The notes under the pieces were generated by a model. The model was not told the DNA's origin, did not search any database, and worked only from the letters and a program-made list of their open reading frames with translations. Below, in pieces: positions 1 to 8,433 of a DNA stretch of 64,000 nucleotides. Numbering within the stretch: position 1 is the stretch's first letter; each line of letters begins with the position of its first letter. The position numbers and the translations under genes are program-made. Source of the stretch: Lacticaseibacillus suilingensis (lineage in GTDB: Bacteria; Bacillota; Bacilli; Lactobacillales; Lactobacillaceae); the NCBI RefSeq assembly GCF_016861845.1, contig NZ_BOLV01000009.1, positions 57,548 through 121,547 of the forward strand, given 5' to 3'.

Positions 1-316
1 TAATCGGATAATCTTCAGAGGTGCCAACGACTTCGATGTTGTGAACTTCAATTTCATAACCGAAATGACTGCGGCTGTCCTCGTGAATTTCGCCGGTGAT
101 GTACATGCTGGTTTCCTGCCGCAGTTCCTTAGCGGTTTGGAAGACTTCTTCTGAGACCTGATTCTTCAGCACGACGCCTTGGAAAAAGGCCGAGCCATCG
201 CGCAACTGCAGGAAGGCAATCTTCCCGCTGGAGCGCTTGTCGGTCAGCCAGGCCCCGATTTTGACTTCTTCGTTCACATGGTTCTTTGCTTCTGCAATGC
301 GAATTTCTTGTGTCAT
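1..316 (-). CDS. asnS: Asparaginyl-tRNA synthetase, N-terminal part (cut by window edge)
   Basis: The translated 105 residues start [20 protein letters not shown] and continue through a typical OB-fold anticodon-binding domain with [21 protein letters not shown], which is characteristic of class IIb Asn/Asp synthetases; the Asn assignment follows from similarity to lactobacillar AsnS rather than from a catalytic motif, since the catalytic domain lies outside the window. The ATG at 316 is 13 nt after the aspC stop, so it is the distal gene of the addB-addA-dinG-DUF5590-aspC-asnS run. Incomplete only because the window ends. Confidence 0.9.
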   Translation of the reverse strand, partial: MTQEIRIAEAKNHVNEEVKIGAWLTDKRSSGKIAFLQLRDGSAFFQGVVLKNQVSEEVFQTAKELRQETSMYITGEIHEDSRSHFGYEIEVHNIEVVGTSEDYPI

Positions 317-329
317 GGTTTACCCCTTA

Positions 330-1508
330 CTAATTATTACCAACAAATTGACTAATGCGGCGAATCCCTTCAACCAGGTCCTCCTCCGCCGCGGCGTAAC
401 TCAGCCGCGCATGATCTGGTAGGCCAAATGCCCGCCCTGGCACCAGCGCCACGCCAGTTTCCGCCGGCAGCGCCGCGATGAACTCATCCACACTGCTGTA
501 GTGGGTCAAGGTCGCTGCCCGCTTGACATTCGGGAACAGGTAAAACGCCCCTGCCGGCTTGTGCGCCAGCGTGAAGCCTGGCACCTTTTGCAGCAACGGA
601 AAAATCACATTCAACCGGTGTTCAAAGGCCTGCCGCATGGTTTCAACGCTGGTGCCGTCGCCGGTGTAAGCCGCCAAAGCGGCATACTGACTAACTGCCG
701 TCGGATTACCGGTGGCATGGCCGAGCAGCTTCCCCATCGCGGCCATGAGCTTTTCTGGGCCGGCGGCAAAACCGATTCGCCAGCCAGTCATCGCAAAACT
801 CTTGGAGACCCCGCCTATCAGCACGGTATTGGCGGTGATCTGCGGATCGATATCGATCATCGAGGTGTAAGGCGCGCCGTTAAACATCAAGTCGCGATAG
901 ATTTCATCACTGACCACCAAGAGATCATGTTTCAGCGCCCAGTTCCCAATCAAGGTCAGCTCTTCCCGTGAGTACACCGCCCCACTAGGATTTTGCGGCG
1001 AGTTGATGATGACCGCCCGGGTTTTGGCGGTGCGCTGCTGCTCGAGGTCATCAACAGTGACCTTGAAGTCGGTGCTAGGTTGCACCGCCCGCGGCACCCC
1101 GCCAGCCAGTTTGATTTGCTCAACATACGACACCCACCCTGGGAGCGGCGTCAGCACTTCCTCGCCGGGATCCAGTAGCACCTGGAACAAAGCGTACAGC
1201 GCTAATTTCGCGCCGGTGGTGACCACAATCTGGTTGGGCTGATAATGCACCGGACTTTGCGCCGCGACATGATCCGCAATGGCGGTTTTCAGCGCGGTGA
1301 TGCCAGTGGCCGCCGTGTAGAAGCTCGCCTGCCCGCTTTTGATGGCCGCAATCGCGGCGGTATCGATAAATTCAGGCGTTTGAAAGTCAGGCTGACCGAT
1401 GGATAAATCAATCACGTCCTCGCCTTGCGCCTTCATCTGCTTGGCCATGTTGCTGATGGCTAAGGTCGCAGATGGGGCCACATCGATAATGCGCTTTGCC
1501 AGATGCAT
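330..1508 (-). CDS. aspC: Class I/II pyridoxal-phosphate aminotransferase (aspartate aminotransferase type)
   Basis: A 392-residue cytosolic enzyme that transfers amino groups between aspartate or an aromatic amino acid and 2-oxoglutarate. Fold type I signatures are visible: IGQPDFQTP near the N-terminus, NSPQNPSGAVY in the middle, SDEIYRDL, and the PLP-binding lysine in GGVSKSFAMTGWRIGF around residue 237. The ATG at 1508 has AAAGGAG 7 nt upstream. Full length for the family. It sits between a DUF5590 gene and asnS, an arrangement common in lactobacilli and suggestive of cotranscription. Exact amino-acid preference cannot be read from the sequence. Confidence 0.92.
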   Translation of the reverse strand: MHLAKRIIDVAPSATLAISNMAKQMKAQGEDVIDLSIGQPDFQTPEFIDTAAIAAIKSGQASFYTAATGITALKTAIADHVAAQSPVHYQPNQIVVTTGAKLALYALFQVLLDPGEEVLTPLPGWVSYVEQIKLAGGVPRAVQPSTDFKVTVDDLEQQRTAKTRAVIINSPQNPSGAVYSREELTLIGNWALKHDLLVVSDEIYRDLMFNGAPYTSMIDIDPQITANTVLIGGVSKSFAMTGWRIGFAAGPEKLMAAMGKLLGHATGNPTAVSQYAALAAYTGDGTSVETMRQAFEHRLNVIFPLLQKVPGFTLAHKPAGAFYLFPNVKRAATLTHYSSVDEFIAALPAETGVALVPGRAFGLPDHARLSYAAAEEDLVEGIRRISQFVGNN

Positions 1509-1529
1509 CTTATCGCTCCTTTTTTTCGG

Positions 1530-2018
1530 TCACAGGTTGCGAATCGAGGCAACTTGTTCGCCAGTTTCAAAATCGTACGTCACATACCCCAGTTTACCAG
1601 AATTTGTCTCGTAACCAATATCCCAAACAAATTTCTTTGCCCGGTAGCGCATGCCCACTGCCAAAATTTTCTTGGGATGATAAGTCGACTTGGCCTGGTC
1701 AACCGCGGTATTCTTGCTGATGCCGTCTTTTTGCGCCACGACGCGCACTTTACCAGTTTTTTGCCGAATCACCACAAAGCGGCGCTGCTGTTTAGCCGTG
1801 GTGCCGGCCACCGTCAGATAGCTTTCGTCTTGCTTATTCCAGTAAAACGCGGAGACGGTTTTGATACCACCGCTTTGCTTGGCGATGCGAATGGCCTGGC
1901 TGCGAACCTGGTGCAAGGGACTAAGCGCCCGCACCCAGACGCCGATGATGATGGCTAAGATGGCCAGCGCCAAGGCGGGGCCGATAATTTTTCTAAACGC
2001 GGACCGTTCACTGCGCAT
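1530..2018 (-). CDS. ypmB: DUF5590 / YpmB-like membrane-anchored protein
   Basis: 162 residues: a short basic N-terminus, one transmembrane segment (about residues 12-30, IGPALALAILAIIIGVWV), then an extracytoplasmic domain with PepSY-like repeats (FYWNKQDESYLTVAGT and VWDIGYETNSGKLGYVTYDF). This matches the YpmB/DUF5590 family found next to aspC and dinG in Firmicutes. Its start overlaps the dinG stop by 11 nt, and AAAGGAG precedes the ATG, so it is translationally linked to dinG. Biochemical role is unknown; the PepSY-like fold suggests a secreted-face regulatory or inhibitory domain (inference). Confidence 0.8.
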   Translation of the reverse strand: MRSERSAFRKIIGPALALAILAIIIGVWVRALSPLHQVRSQAIRIAKQSGGIKTVSAFYWNKQDESYLTVAGTTAKQQRRFVVIRQKTGKVRVVAQKDGISKNTAVDQAKSTYHPKKILAVGMRYRAKKFVWDIGYETNSGKLGYVTYDFETGEQVASIRNL

Positions 2019-4773
2019 GTTCTGTCTCCTTTATTAAACGATGTTCCAAAAAGTCATGGGCGAGCGGCGTAAGATCTGCCAGCGGCAAGGCCTTGGGCTT
2101 GAGATTAGGCAAGCTCTTCGCCATTTGGCGTCCGTAAGGCGTGGTGAGCAATCGGGGATCCAGCACCACAAACACCCCGCGGTCATGCTCGGTGCGAATC
2201 AGCCGGCCAAAACTTTGGCGAAACCGAATCGTAGCTTTGGGCAGCAAATCAGCCGCAAAGGCATCTTCCCCGCGCGCTTTGAGCGCCGCCGCTCGTGCCT
2301 GCACCGTGGGACTGGCGGGTGAGTCAAAAGGCAGCCGGGTCAGAATGACTTGCTCTAGTTGCTTCTGCGGATAGTCGATGCCTTCAAAAAAGCTCGCCGC
2401 CCCTAACAAGACGCTGTCGGTGCTGAGGGCAAACCGCTTGGCGATTTTTTCTGCTGAACCGGTCACCCCCTGTGCCAACAGTTCATGCTCCGGCAGCTGA
2501 TTGATCAGCCGCTGATAAACCAGGCTGATCATTCGGAGAGAATTGAACAACACCAAGGTTTGATGCGGAGTCGCCGCCAGCTGCGCAATGGCGTTTGCGA
2601 GGTAATCCGCATAGGCGCCTTCACTCAACTCTCGGGCATTCGGCGCATCTTCTGCCACCAGAAACTGGGCTTGCAGCTTGTAATGAAAAGGACTGCGCAG
2701 CCGCAAAGCTGGCGTGGCTGCCGGCAGGCCAAGCTGCTGGGTTAGGTAGTCGAAACTGCGATTAACGGTTAACGTCGCGCCGGTGAATACTGGGGCATCA
2801 AAAACTGTCAGCTGCTTTTGAATGATGTGGCTCGCATCAAAGCGTTGCCAGTTAATGCTCAAAGTTGCCGGGCCCCCGCCGCCTAGAATCAAGCTGGTGA
2901 CCACTGGCGCTTGGGCCAAAGCGGCTAAATCGATACCCTTCAGCCGCGTCAGCTGATTGGCCAGCGCGGCGGTTAGCCCATCCAGCCCCTGAAACAGCGC
3001 TGCCTCACTGGCCAAATAGCGTTCCGGATCGGCTTCATACTCCGCAAGCACCCCTTGCATCGGGGCCAGCACGCTGGCGGCGGTGGTCAAAAGCGGCGGC
3101 AGCGCCGTTTGCAATGTCGGTAGTAGCCACTGCCGTTCAGCGGCTGTAAGCGGACGTTCAACCACCCGCGGCGCTGGCTGGCCACAATGATGATAAACCA
3201 CCTGCTGGAGCGCGGCAATTTGGTCGGTGGCGGTATTGATGGCCGCCAAGGTTCGATTCAGCTGATACAGGGTCGCTGGGGCGTCAGCAAACAAGGTCAT
3301 GAGGCCAGTTTCTTTGCGGCCTTGAATAAAGGTCTGCAATTGACCAAGCCGCCGCTTGAGCTTGGCGAGGCCTAATTCATGCGAGTTGGCTTCGGCAAAC
3401 GCCGCCGCAAAGTGCTGGGCCTCATCCACCACGAGGTAAGGCTTGTGGCGCAGCGGCAAATCGGTGATGTGCCGGGCCAAAAAGGCGTGGTTCGTGATCA
3501 CCACTTGTGCCGTTTTGACTTGGTTTTGCAGCCGTTGGTAGAAGTCGGCCGACTGATAAATGCCTTGGGTCGGCCGGCCAGTCGCGCGGATGCGGGCAAA
3601 TAGTGGCGCGGTGTAGGTGGTCAGTTGCAGCTCAGCCAAATCGCCAGTGGTGGTTTGCGTCAGCCATACCATCAAGCGCATTTGCAGGAGCCGGGTTTGA
3701 TGATTGGGATGCTTCAGCCCCAAACTAGCCGCGAACTTCCCTAGGTCAAGGTAATGGCGGGCGCTTTTAAGCACCACCGCTGGTAGCGCCAAGCCAGTGA
3801 GCGCACGCACCTGCGGCAGCGATTCCGTGGCGATTTGGCGTTCCAACACCGTGGTCGCCGCGCTGACCACCAGTTTATGGCTGGTGCTGGTCACGTACGC
3901 GTAAGGCAACAGATAGCCCAGCGTTTTGCCTAAGCCGGTGCCGGCTTCAATCAAAAGTGGCTGATGAGTGCTGGTGCTATTTTCATAAATGGCATCCATC
4001 ATCTTGGCTTGCTGGGTGCGCACCTTAAACCGCGGCTTCAGCAGCTGGCGCTTGGCGGCCAACGTTGCCGGATACGTTGGTACGACTTGCTCGCCAGCAC
4101 TCGGTTGCGGCCGCTTTAGGACAAAACGCCCCACCGCCATTTGCTCGGGGGTTAAGGGCTTGGGGGCAGTGGCATGGGCCGCCAAAAAGTCACCGGTTTG
4201 CTTCGGCAGGCTGCCGGCAAATTTCAGCAGTTCATGCTGCGTCGCGGTTGGCAGCGCCGCAAAGCGCGCGCCCAGGCGCATCAGCAAATGACCAGTGCTA
4301 ATGGCATCACTGTCGGCGCGGTGCGGATGGTCATGGGTAATGCCCAACGCCGCCGTCAAATCCTGCAACCGGAAGCTGGCTTGAGTGGGCAGCAGTATCT
4401 GCGCCATTTCAACGGTATCAACCCCTGGCTGCGCCAAGGCGGGCTGCCCAGCGCGGACCAGTTCCGCGGCTAGGAACGGATAATCAAAATTGACATTATG
4501 CGCCACAATCACAGTGCCTTGCAGGAGCCGGGTAATGCTGGCGGCCACATCTGCGAAATACGGCGCTGCCACCAGCCGCCCTGGGGTGATGCCAGTTAAG
4601 GTTTGAATCGCCTGGGGGACAGGCCGGTCAGGATTGATCAGCTGCGACCGGGTTTGAATCAGGGTCCCATTTTTGATTAAGGCGCAACCGAATTGAATAA
4701 TGCGGTCGCTGCCATTGATTTCTGTGCCTGTGGTTTCCAAGTCAATCACAGCGTAAGTTGTTTGCGAATCCAT
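2008..4773 (-). CDS. dinG: DinG-family ATP-dependent helicase with N-terminal 3'-5' exonuclease domain
   Basis: 921 residues. The first ~180 residues form a DnaQ-like DEDD exonuclease (VIDLETTGTE at 9-18, HNVNFDYPFL, HRADSDAISTG), followed by an XPD/DinG-type superfamily 2 helicase: Walker A AGTGLGKTLGYLLPYA near 278, DEAQHF box near 452, and the C-terminal motif SFGRLIRTEHDRGVFVVLD. This exonuclease fusion is typical of Firmicute DinG. I see no clear four-cysteine Fe-S cluster, as in other Gram-positive members. ATG at 4773 follows GAAAGGAGG. Likely acts on branched or RNA-DNA structures; part of the addAB-dinG repair neighbourhood. Confidence 0.92.
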   Translation of the reverse strand: MDSQTTYAVIDLETTGTEINGSDRIIQFGCALIKNGTLIQTRSQLINPDRPVPQAIQTLTGITPGRLVAAPYFADVAASITRLLQGTVIVAHNVNFDYPFLAAELVRAGQPALAQPGVDTVEMAQILLPTQASFRLQDLTAALGITHDHPHRADSDAISTGHLLMRLGARFAALPTATQHELLKFAGSLPKQTGDFLAAHATAPKPLTPEQMAVGRFVLKRPQPSAGEQVVPTYPATLAAKRQLLKPRFKVRTQQAKMMDAIYENSTSTHQPLLIEAGTGLGKTLGYLLPYAYVTSTSHKLVVSAATTVLERQIATESLPQVRALTGLALPAVVLKSARHYLDLGKFAASLGLKHPNHQTRLLQMRLMVWLTQTTTGDLAELQLTTYTAPLFARIRATGRPTQGIYQSADFYQRLQNQVKTAQVVITNHAFLARHITDLPLRHKPYLVVDEAQHFAAAFAEANSHELGLAKLKRRLGQLQTFIQGRKETGLMTLFADAPATLYQLNRTLAAINTATDQIAALQQVVYHHCGQPAPRVVERPLTAAERQWLLPTLQTALPPLLTTAASVLAPMQGVLAEYEADPERYLASEAALFQGLDGLTAALANQLTRLKGIDLAALAQAPVVTSLILGGGGPATLSINWQRFDASHIIQKQLTVFDAPVFTGATLTVNRSFDYLTQQLGLPAATPALRLRSPFHYKLQAQFLVAEDAPNARELSEGAYADYLANAIAQLAATPHQTLVLFNSLRMISLVYQRLINQLPEHELLAQGVTGSAEKIAKRFALSTDSVLLGAASFFEGIDYPQKQLEQVILTRLPFDSPASPTVQARAAALKARGEDAFAADLLPKATIRFRQSFGRLIRTEHDRGVFVVLDPRLLTTPYGRQMAKSLPNLKPKALPLADLTPLAHDFLEHRLIKETEHAQ

Positions 4774-4803
4774 GCCTGCCCTCCTTTCGGCTTTTGTTGT
4801 TGG

Positions 4804-7800
4804 TTAATCCAGCGTCACCACTTGGCCGGTCTCTAGCAGCACCAACAGCTTCTGGATAACCTTTTTGCCAGTCGCCAAGGCCAGCGCCTTCGCATAGAGA
4901 TTGAGCTGCGGCTGATAGCGGGCCACCACTTTGGCCTGCTGGTTGCCGATATGGTCCGTCTTATAATCAAACAGCACGATGCCGTTAGCAGTTTCGTAAT
5001 ACCCGTCAATCACCCCGTGAATCAGAATATCACTGCCTGGTTCCTGCGCCAAATCGGTAAACAGTTGGTCTGCCGGCATCAGTAGCGAAAATGGCGCTTC
5101 CCGATGCACCGTCGCCGCATTCGCTTGTAGCGCTTGCCCGAGCGGCGTCTGGTAAAAGCGCACCAGCTCGGCCAAAGGAATCTGCTTGGCGACTGCCGCT
5201 GGTAAACTGCCATTGGTCACGAGATGCTCGATAGTGTGGGATAGCGCCGCTTCATCCAGCGTACCCGTTAAAGGCTGCATTTGCAGCACCAAATGCGCCG
5301 CCGAGCCGATCACAGTGGCCGGGACCTTGCTACCGGTTGCCATGAAGGCCGGGGCGGCAAAGTCACCGGTCAGGCGATTGCCGCCAAGCTGCCGCCCTGA
5401 TTCAACCAGTTCCACCGTGTCAGGATCCTCAAAGGCGCGCTTGATTTCAGACACACTTTGAAACCCGGTGGTGTTAGCGGTTTGCGCGTAAGGATACTGA
5501 TAGTCAAACCAGGCCGTTAAATCTAAATCTAACGGCGGCTGCGTCACCGGTTTCGCGGCTTCCGCGCTGGTTGACACCTGCGGCTGAGCGACAAATTTCA
5601 GCCTGATGCCGGCCTTTTCATACTGGTTCAAGTCCGGCAGGCTGGGGGCTTCATCAAGGACACCGGTGCGGGCAATTGCCATGCCCAGCCAGTCGAGCAT
5701 GCAGCCGGCACCGGCGCGGACACTTTCCGGCAGCAAATGCGCCTCACTGGTCGCGAGCTGGGCCCAGTGCGTTTCGAGTTTCTCCTGACTTTCACCGCTG
5801 CCGACGATGAACAGCTGCTGTTCAGCGCGGGTTAGTGCCACATAGAGCAGCCGCATTTCTTCCGCCAACAGCTGGCGATTTTTCGCCAATTTGGCCAGTT
5901 GCCATTGCGGCAAACTATACACCTCATGGCTACTTTCATCCAGCCACTTCACGCCTGCGACCGCTTGGGTCAAGATAAATGGTCGCCGTAAATCTTGCTT
6001 GTTGAATTGCTTATCAGTGCTCATCAAAAAGACAATCGGGAATTCCAGCCCTTTGCTGCCGTGAATGGTCATCAAAGACACCGCATTGACATCCGGCGCC
6101 AAGGTCACTGGCATCGCCAGATCCTTGTCTTGCTTTTGCATGGTTTCAATGAAATGAATAAAGGCAAACAAGCCTTTGAAGCCGCCACTTTCGTAGCTGG
6201 CGGCGCGGGCGGCTAAGGCCCGCAAGTTGGCTTGGCGCTGTAAGCCCCCAGGCTGGCCGCCCACGTAGTCCAGATACCCGGTCACCTCGTAAATGTGCCA
6301 GATCAAGGCACTGAGCTCATGCTCCCGGGCAAAATCGCGCAATTCTGCCAGCTGCTGTAAAAAGGCTTGCAACTTGGCGCGGGTTTGTTGCTTAAAGGCG
6401 GTGCCGCCAGTTGCCGTAGCAAAAGCTTGCACGGCTTCATCATAAGGGCCATCTTGGGTCAGGCGAATCAGTGCCAACTGATCGGCGGACAAGCCCACCA
6501 GCGGAGAACGCAACACCGCAGTCAGGGGGATCTCCTGCCGCGGATTATCAATCACCCGTAGTAAGGCCAGCATCACCATCAGTTCCGTGGTTTTGAAGTA
6601 ATTCTGGGCGTCGGCAATCACAATCGGCACCCCAGCTTGAGCAAAAGCGGTTTGCAGGGCGATGTTGTTGCTCCGGGACCGGGTCAACAGTGTGATATCT
6701 TGATAGCGAATGCGGCGCTGGTGCCCAGTGCCATCAGGGTCACGTTGATACAAGGTTTCCGTGGGATCATTGACCAACTCCTGAATGCGGGCAATCACCA
6801 TTTGCGCCTCCGCCGCGGCTTTTTCCGGGCTAGGTTCTTCCTGGTCGTCCTCGCTGGTTGCTGCCGTACCGGTTTCGTGAATCAAGAACTCAGTCGGCCG
6901 CAGCTGGTCTTCTGGAAACAGCGGTCCCGGTTTCAAGGCTTCTTTTTCGGTGTAATCGATTTGCCCCACGGCCCGGTCCATAATCTGACTAAACACCAGA
7001 TTGTTAAAAGCGAGCACATTTTGTGACGAGCGGAAGTTTTGATTCAATATCACCCGCTTACCGGTGGCATCGCCTTGGCCAAAGCGGCGATACTTCGCCA
7101 AAAACAGCTGCGGATCAGCCAAGCGGAAGCCATAGATACTTTGCTTGGCATCCCCCACCATGAAGCGGTTGCCAGGTTGGTCCTGACTAACCGCGGTCAG
7201 CACGGCTTCCTGCAGTTGATTAATATCCTGATACTCATCGACCATTACTGCGTCGAATTGAGCGCGGTACACCGCGCCGACAGTCCGGTCACTACCAGGT
7301 TCGGCGCTAGGATCAGGCGCGTTAAGAATCTTCAAAGCGTTTTGCGCAATGTCGCCAAAATCCTGGACTTGCTGGCGCCGCTTTTCAGCTGCCAGGGCAT
7401 GGTAAAATTCCAGGCTCACCAACTGCAGGGTTGCCATCAGCTGCTGCACCTGCGGCATCGCCTGCTTCAAGTCAGCAGGTTTAATCGCAAAAATTTCTTG
7501 CAGTGGCGCCACCGTAGCTTTGGCCAAGTCGCGCTGAGCTTTGGCGGCATCTTTAGCCGCCTTCAATTCAGGGTCAAATTTGCCCCCAGGCCAGCGGTCA
7601 AAGACAATCGTCGTGAGTGCGGACCAAGCCGCCTCATAGCTGGGCTGCTCTAACGCCAGCGCCGACTGCACCGCGGCGAGGCTGGTTGCTACATTGGCGG
7701 CGACTTTGGCCAGCTCGGGTGCGGACAGTGTCGCCTGCGCTTCAAGCAGCTCAGCTTCAGCCGCCCGCAAACTGGTTTGGGCACTTGGCCACAGGGCTTT

Positions 7801-8433
7801 CATCAAAGCCGCCTCACTGGTGTAAGCGGCCGGCAATTGATTCAGCCAAGCCACAGGATCAGGGGTGGTCATAGCAAACCGATAAATTTCAAACACGACG
7901 TCTTGCAAGGCTGCAGGGTCACTGCTGGTGGCAAAGTTAGTCGCTAACGCTTCAAACGCGGCCGCATGCTCGCCGGTATAAAAATTCTCCCGCAGATCTT
8001 CCCAGACGCGGGTTTGTAGCATCAGGCGCTCGGTATCATCGGTCATCATCCGAAACGCCGGATCCAGATCAATCACATAGTAGTACCGCTGCACCACTTG
8101 CAGGGAAAAGGCATCGAGGGTCATGATTGGCGCCGCATTGGCTAACGCCACCTGGGCGCTTAAGTGACGCCGTTGCTCCGGCGTCAGCGGCTGGGTTTCA
8201 TCGTTCAGGCGCGCCTTGAGTTTATTTTGAATGCGCAGTTTCATTTCCGCCGTCGCGGCTTTGGTGAAGGTCGCAATCAGCATCCGGGTCAAATCGGCCC
8301 CTGCCACCACCTGACGCACAATGCGATCGACCAGTACCTTTGTCTTCCCACTGCCGGCACTGGCGGAGACCAAAATGTCGGCCCCACTCACCGTGGCTGC
8401 TTCCAGCTGGGCTGGGGTTAATTGATCACTCAT
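4804..8433 (-). CDS. addA: ATP-dependent helicase/nuclease subunit A (AddA/RexA)
   Basis: 1209 residues; the large helicase-nuclease subunit that, with AddB, processes double-strand breaks for recombination. UvrD-like helicase motifs: SASAGSGKTKVLVDRI (Walker A, ~residue 24), VDEYQDINQLQ (motif II), MTIHGSKGLEFPIVFL, and LLYVALTRAEQQLFIVG (motif VI). A C-terminal RecB-type nuclease is marked by VLFDYKTDHIG. The start is taken as the ATG at 8433, not an upstream in-frame codon, because it begins MSDQLTPAQ and lies in an 8-nt overlap with the addB stop, giving translational coupling. Confidence 0.95.
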   Translation of the reverse strand: MSDQLTPAQLEAATVSGADILVSASAGSGKTKVLVDRIVRQVVAGADLTRMLIATFTKAATAEMKLRIQNKLKARLNDETQPLTPEQRRHLSAQVALANAAPIMTLDAFSLQVVQRYYYVIDLDPAFRMMTDDTERLMLQTRVWEDLRENFYTGEHAAAFEALATNFATSSDPAALQDVVFEIYRFAMTTPDPVAWLNQLPAAYTSEAALMKALWPSAQTSLRAAEAELLEAQATLSAPELAKVAANVATSLAAVQSALALEQPSYEAAWSALTTIVFDRWPGGKFDPELKAAKDAAKAQRDLAKATVAPLQEIFAIKPADLKQAMPQVQQLMATLQLVSLEFYHALAAEKRRQQVQDFGDIAQNALKILNAPDPSAEPGSDRTVGAVYRAQFDAVMVDEYQDINQLQEAVLTAVSQDQPGNRFMVGDAKQSIYGFRLADPQLFLAKYRRFGQGDATGKRVILNQNFRSSQNVLAFNNLVFSQIMDRAVGQIDYTEKEALKPGPLFPEDQLRPTEFLIHETGTAATSEDDQEEPSPEKAAAEAQMVIARIQELVNDPTETLYQRDPDGTGHQRRIRYQDITLLTRSRSNNIALQTAFAQAGVPIVIADAQNYFKTTELMVMLALLRVIDNPRQEIPLTAVLRSPLVGLSADQLALIRLTQDGPYDEAVQAFATATGGTAFKQQTRAKLQAFLQQLAELRDFAREHELSALIWHIYEVTGYLDYVGGQPGGLQRQANLRALAARAASYESGGFKGLFAFIHFIETMQKQDKDLAMPVTLAPDVNAVSLMTIHGSKGLEFPIVFLMSTDKQFNKQDLRRPFILTQAVAGVKWLDESSHEVYSLPQWQLAKLAKNRQLLAEEMRLLYVALTRAEQQLFIVGSGESQEKLETHWAQLATSEAHLLPESVRAGAGCMLDWLGMAIARTGVLDEAPSLPDLNQYEKAGIRLKFVAQPQVSTSAEAAKPVTQPPLDLDLTAWFDYQYPYAQTANTTGFQSVSEIKRAFEDPDTVELVESGRQLGGNRLTGDFAAPAFMATGSKVPATVIGSAAHLVLQMQPLTGTLDEAALSHTIEHLVTNGSLPAAVAKQIPLAELVRFYQTPLGQALQANAATVHREAPFSLLMPADQLFTDLAQEPGSDILIHGVIDGYYETANGIVLFDYKTDHIGNQQAKVVARYQPQLNLYAKALALATGKKVIQKLLVLLETGQVVTLD

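Noticed and set aside
7039..7653. 204-codon plus-strand frame opposite addA
   Set aside because: Shadow frame of a high-GC gene: no ribosome binding site, no recognisable domain, and the opposite strand carries helicase motifs.
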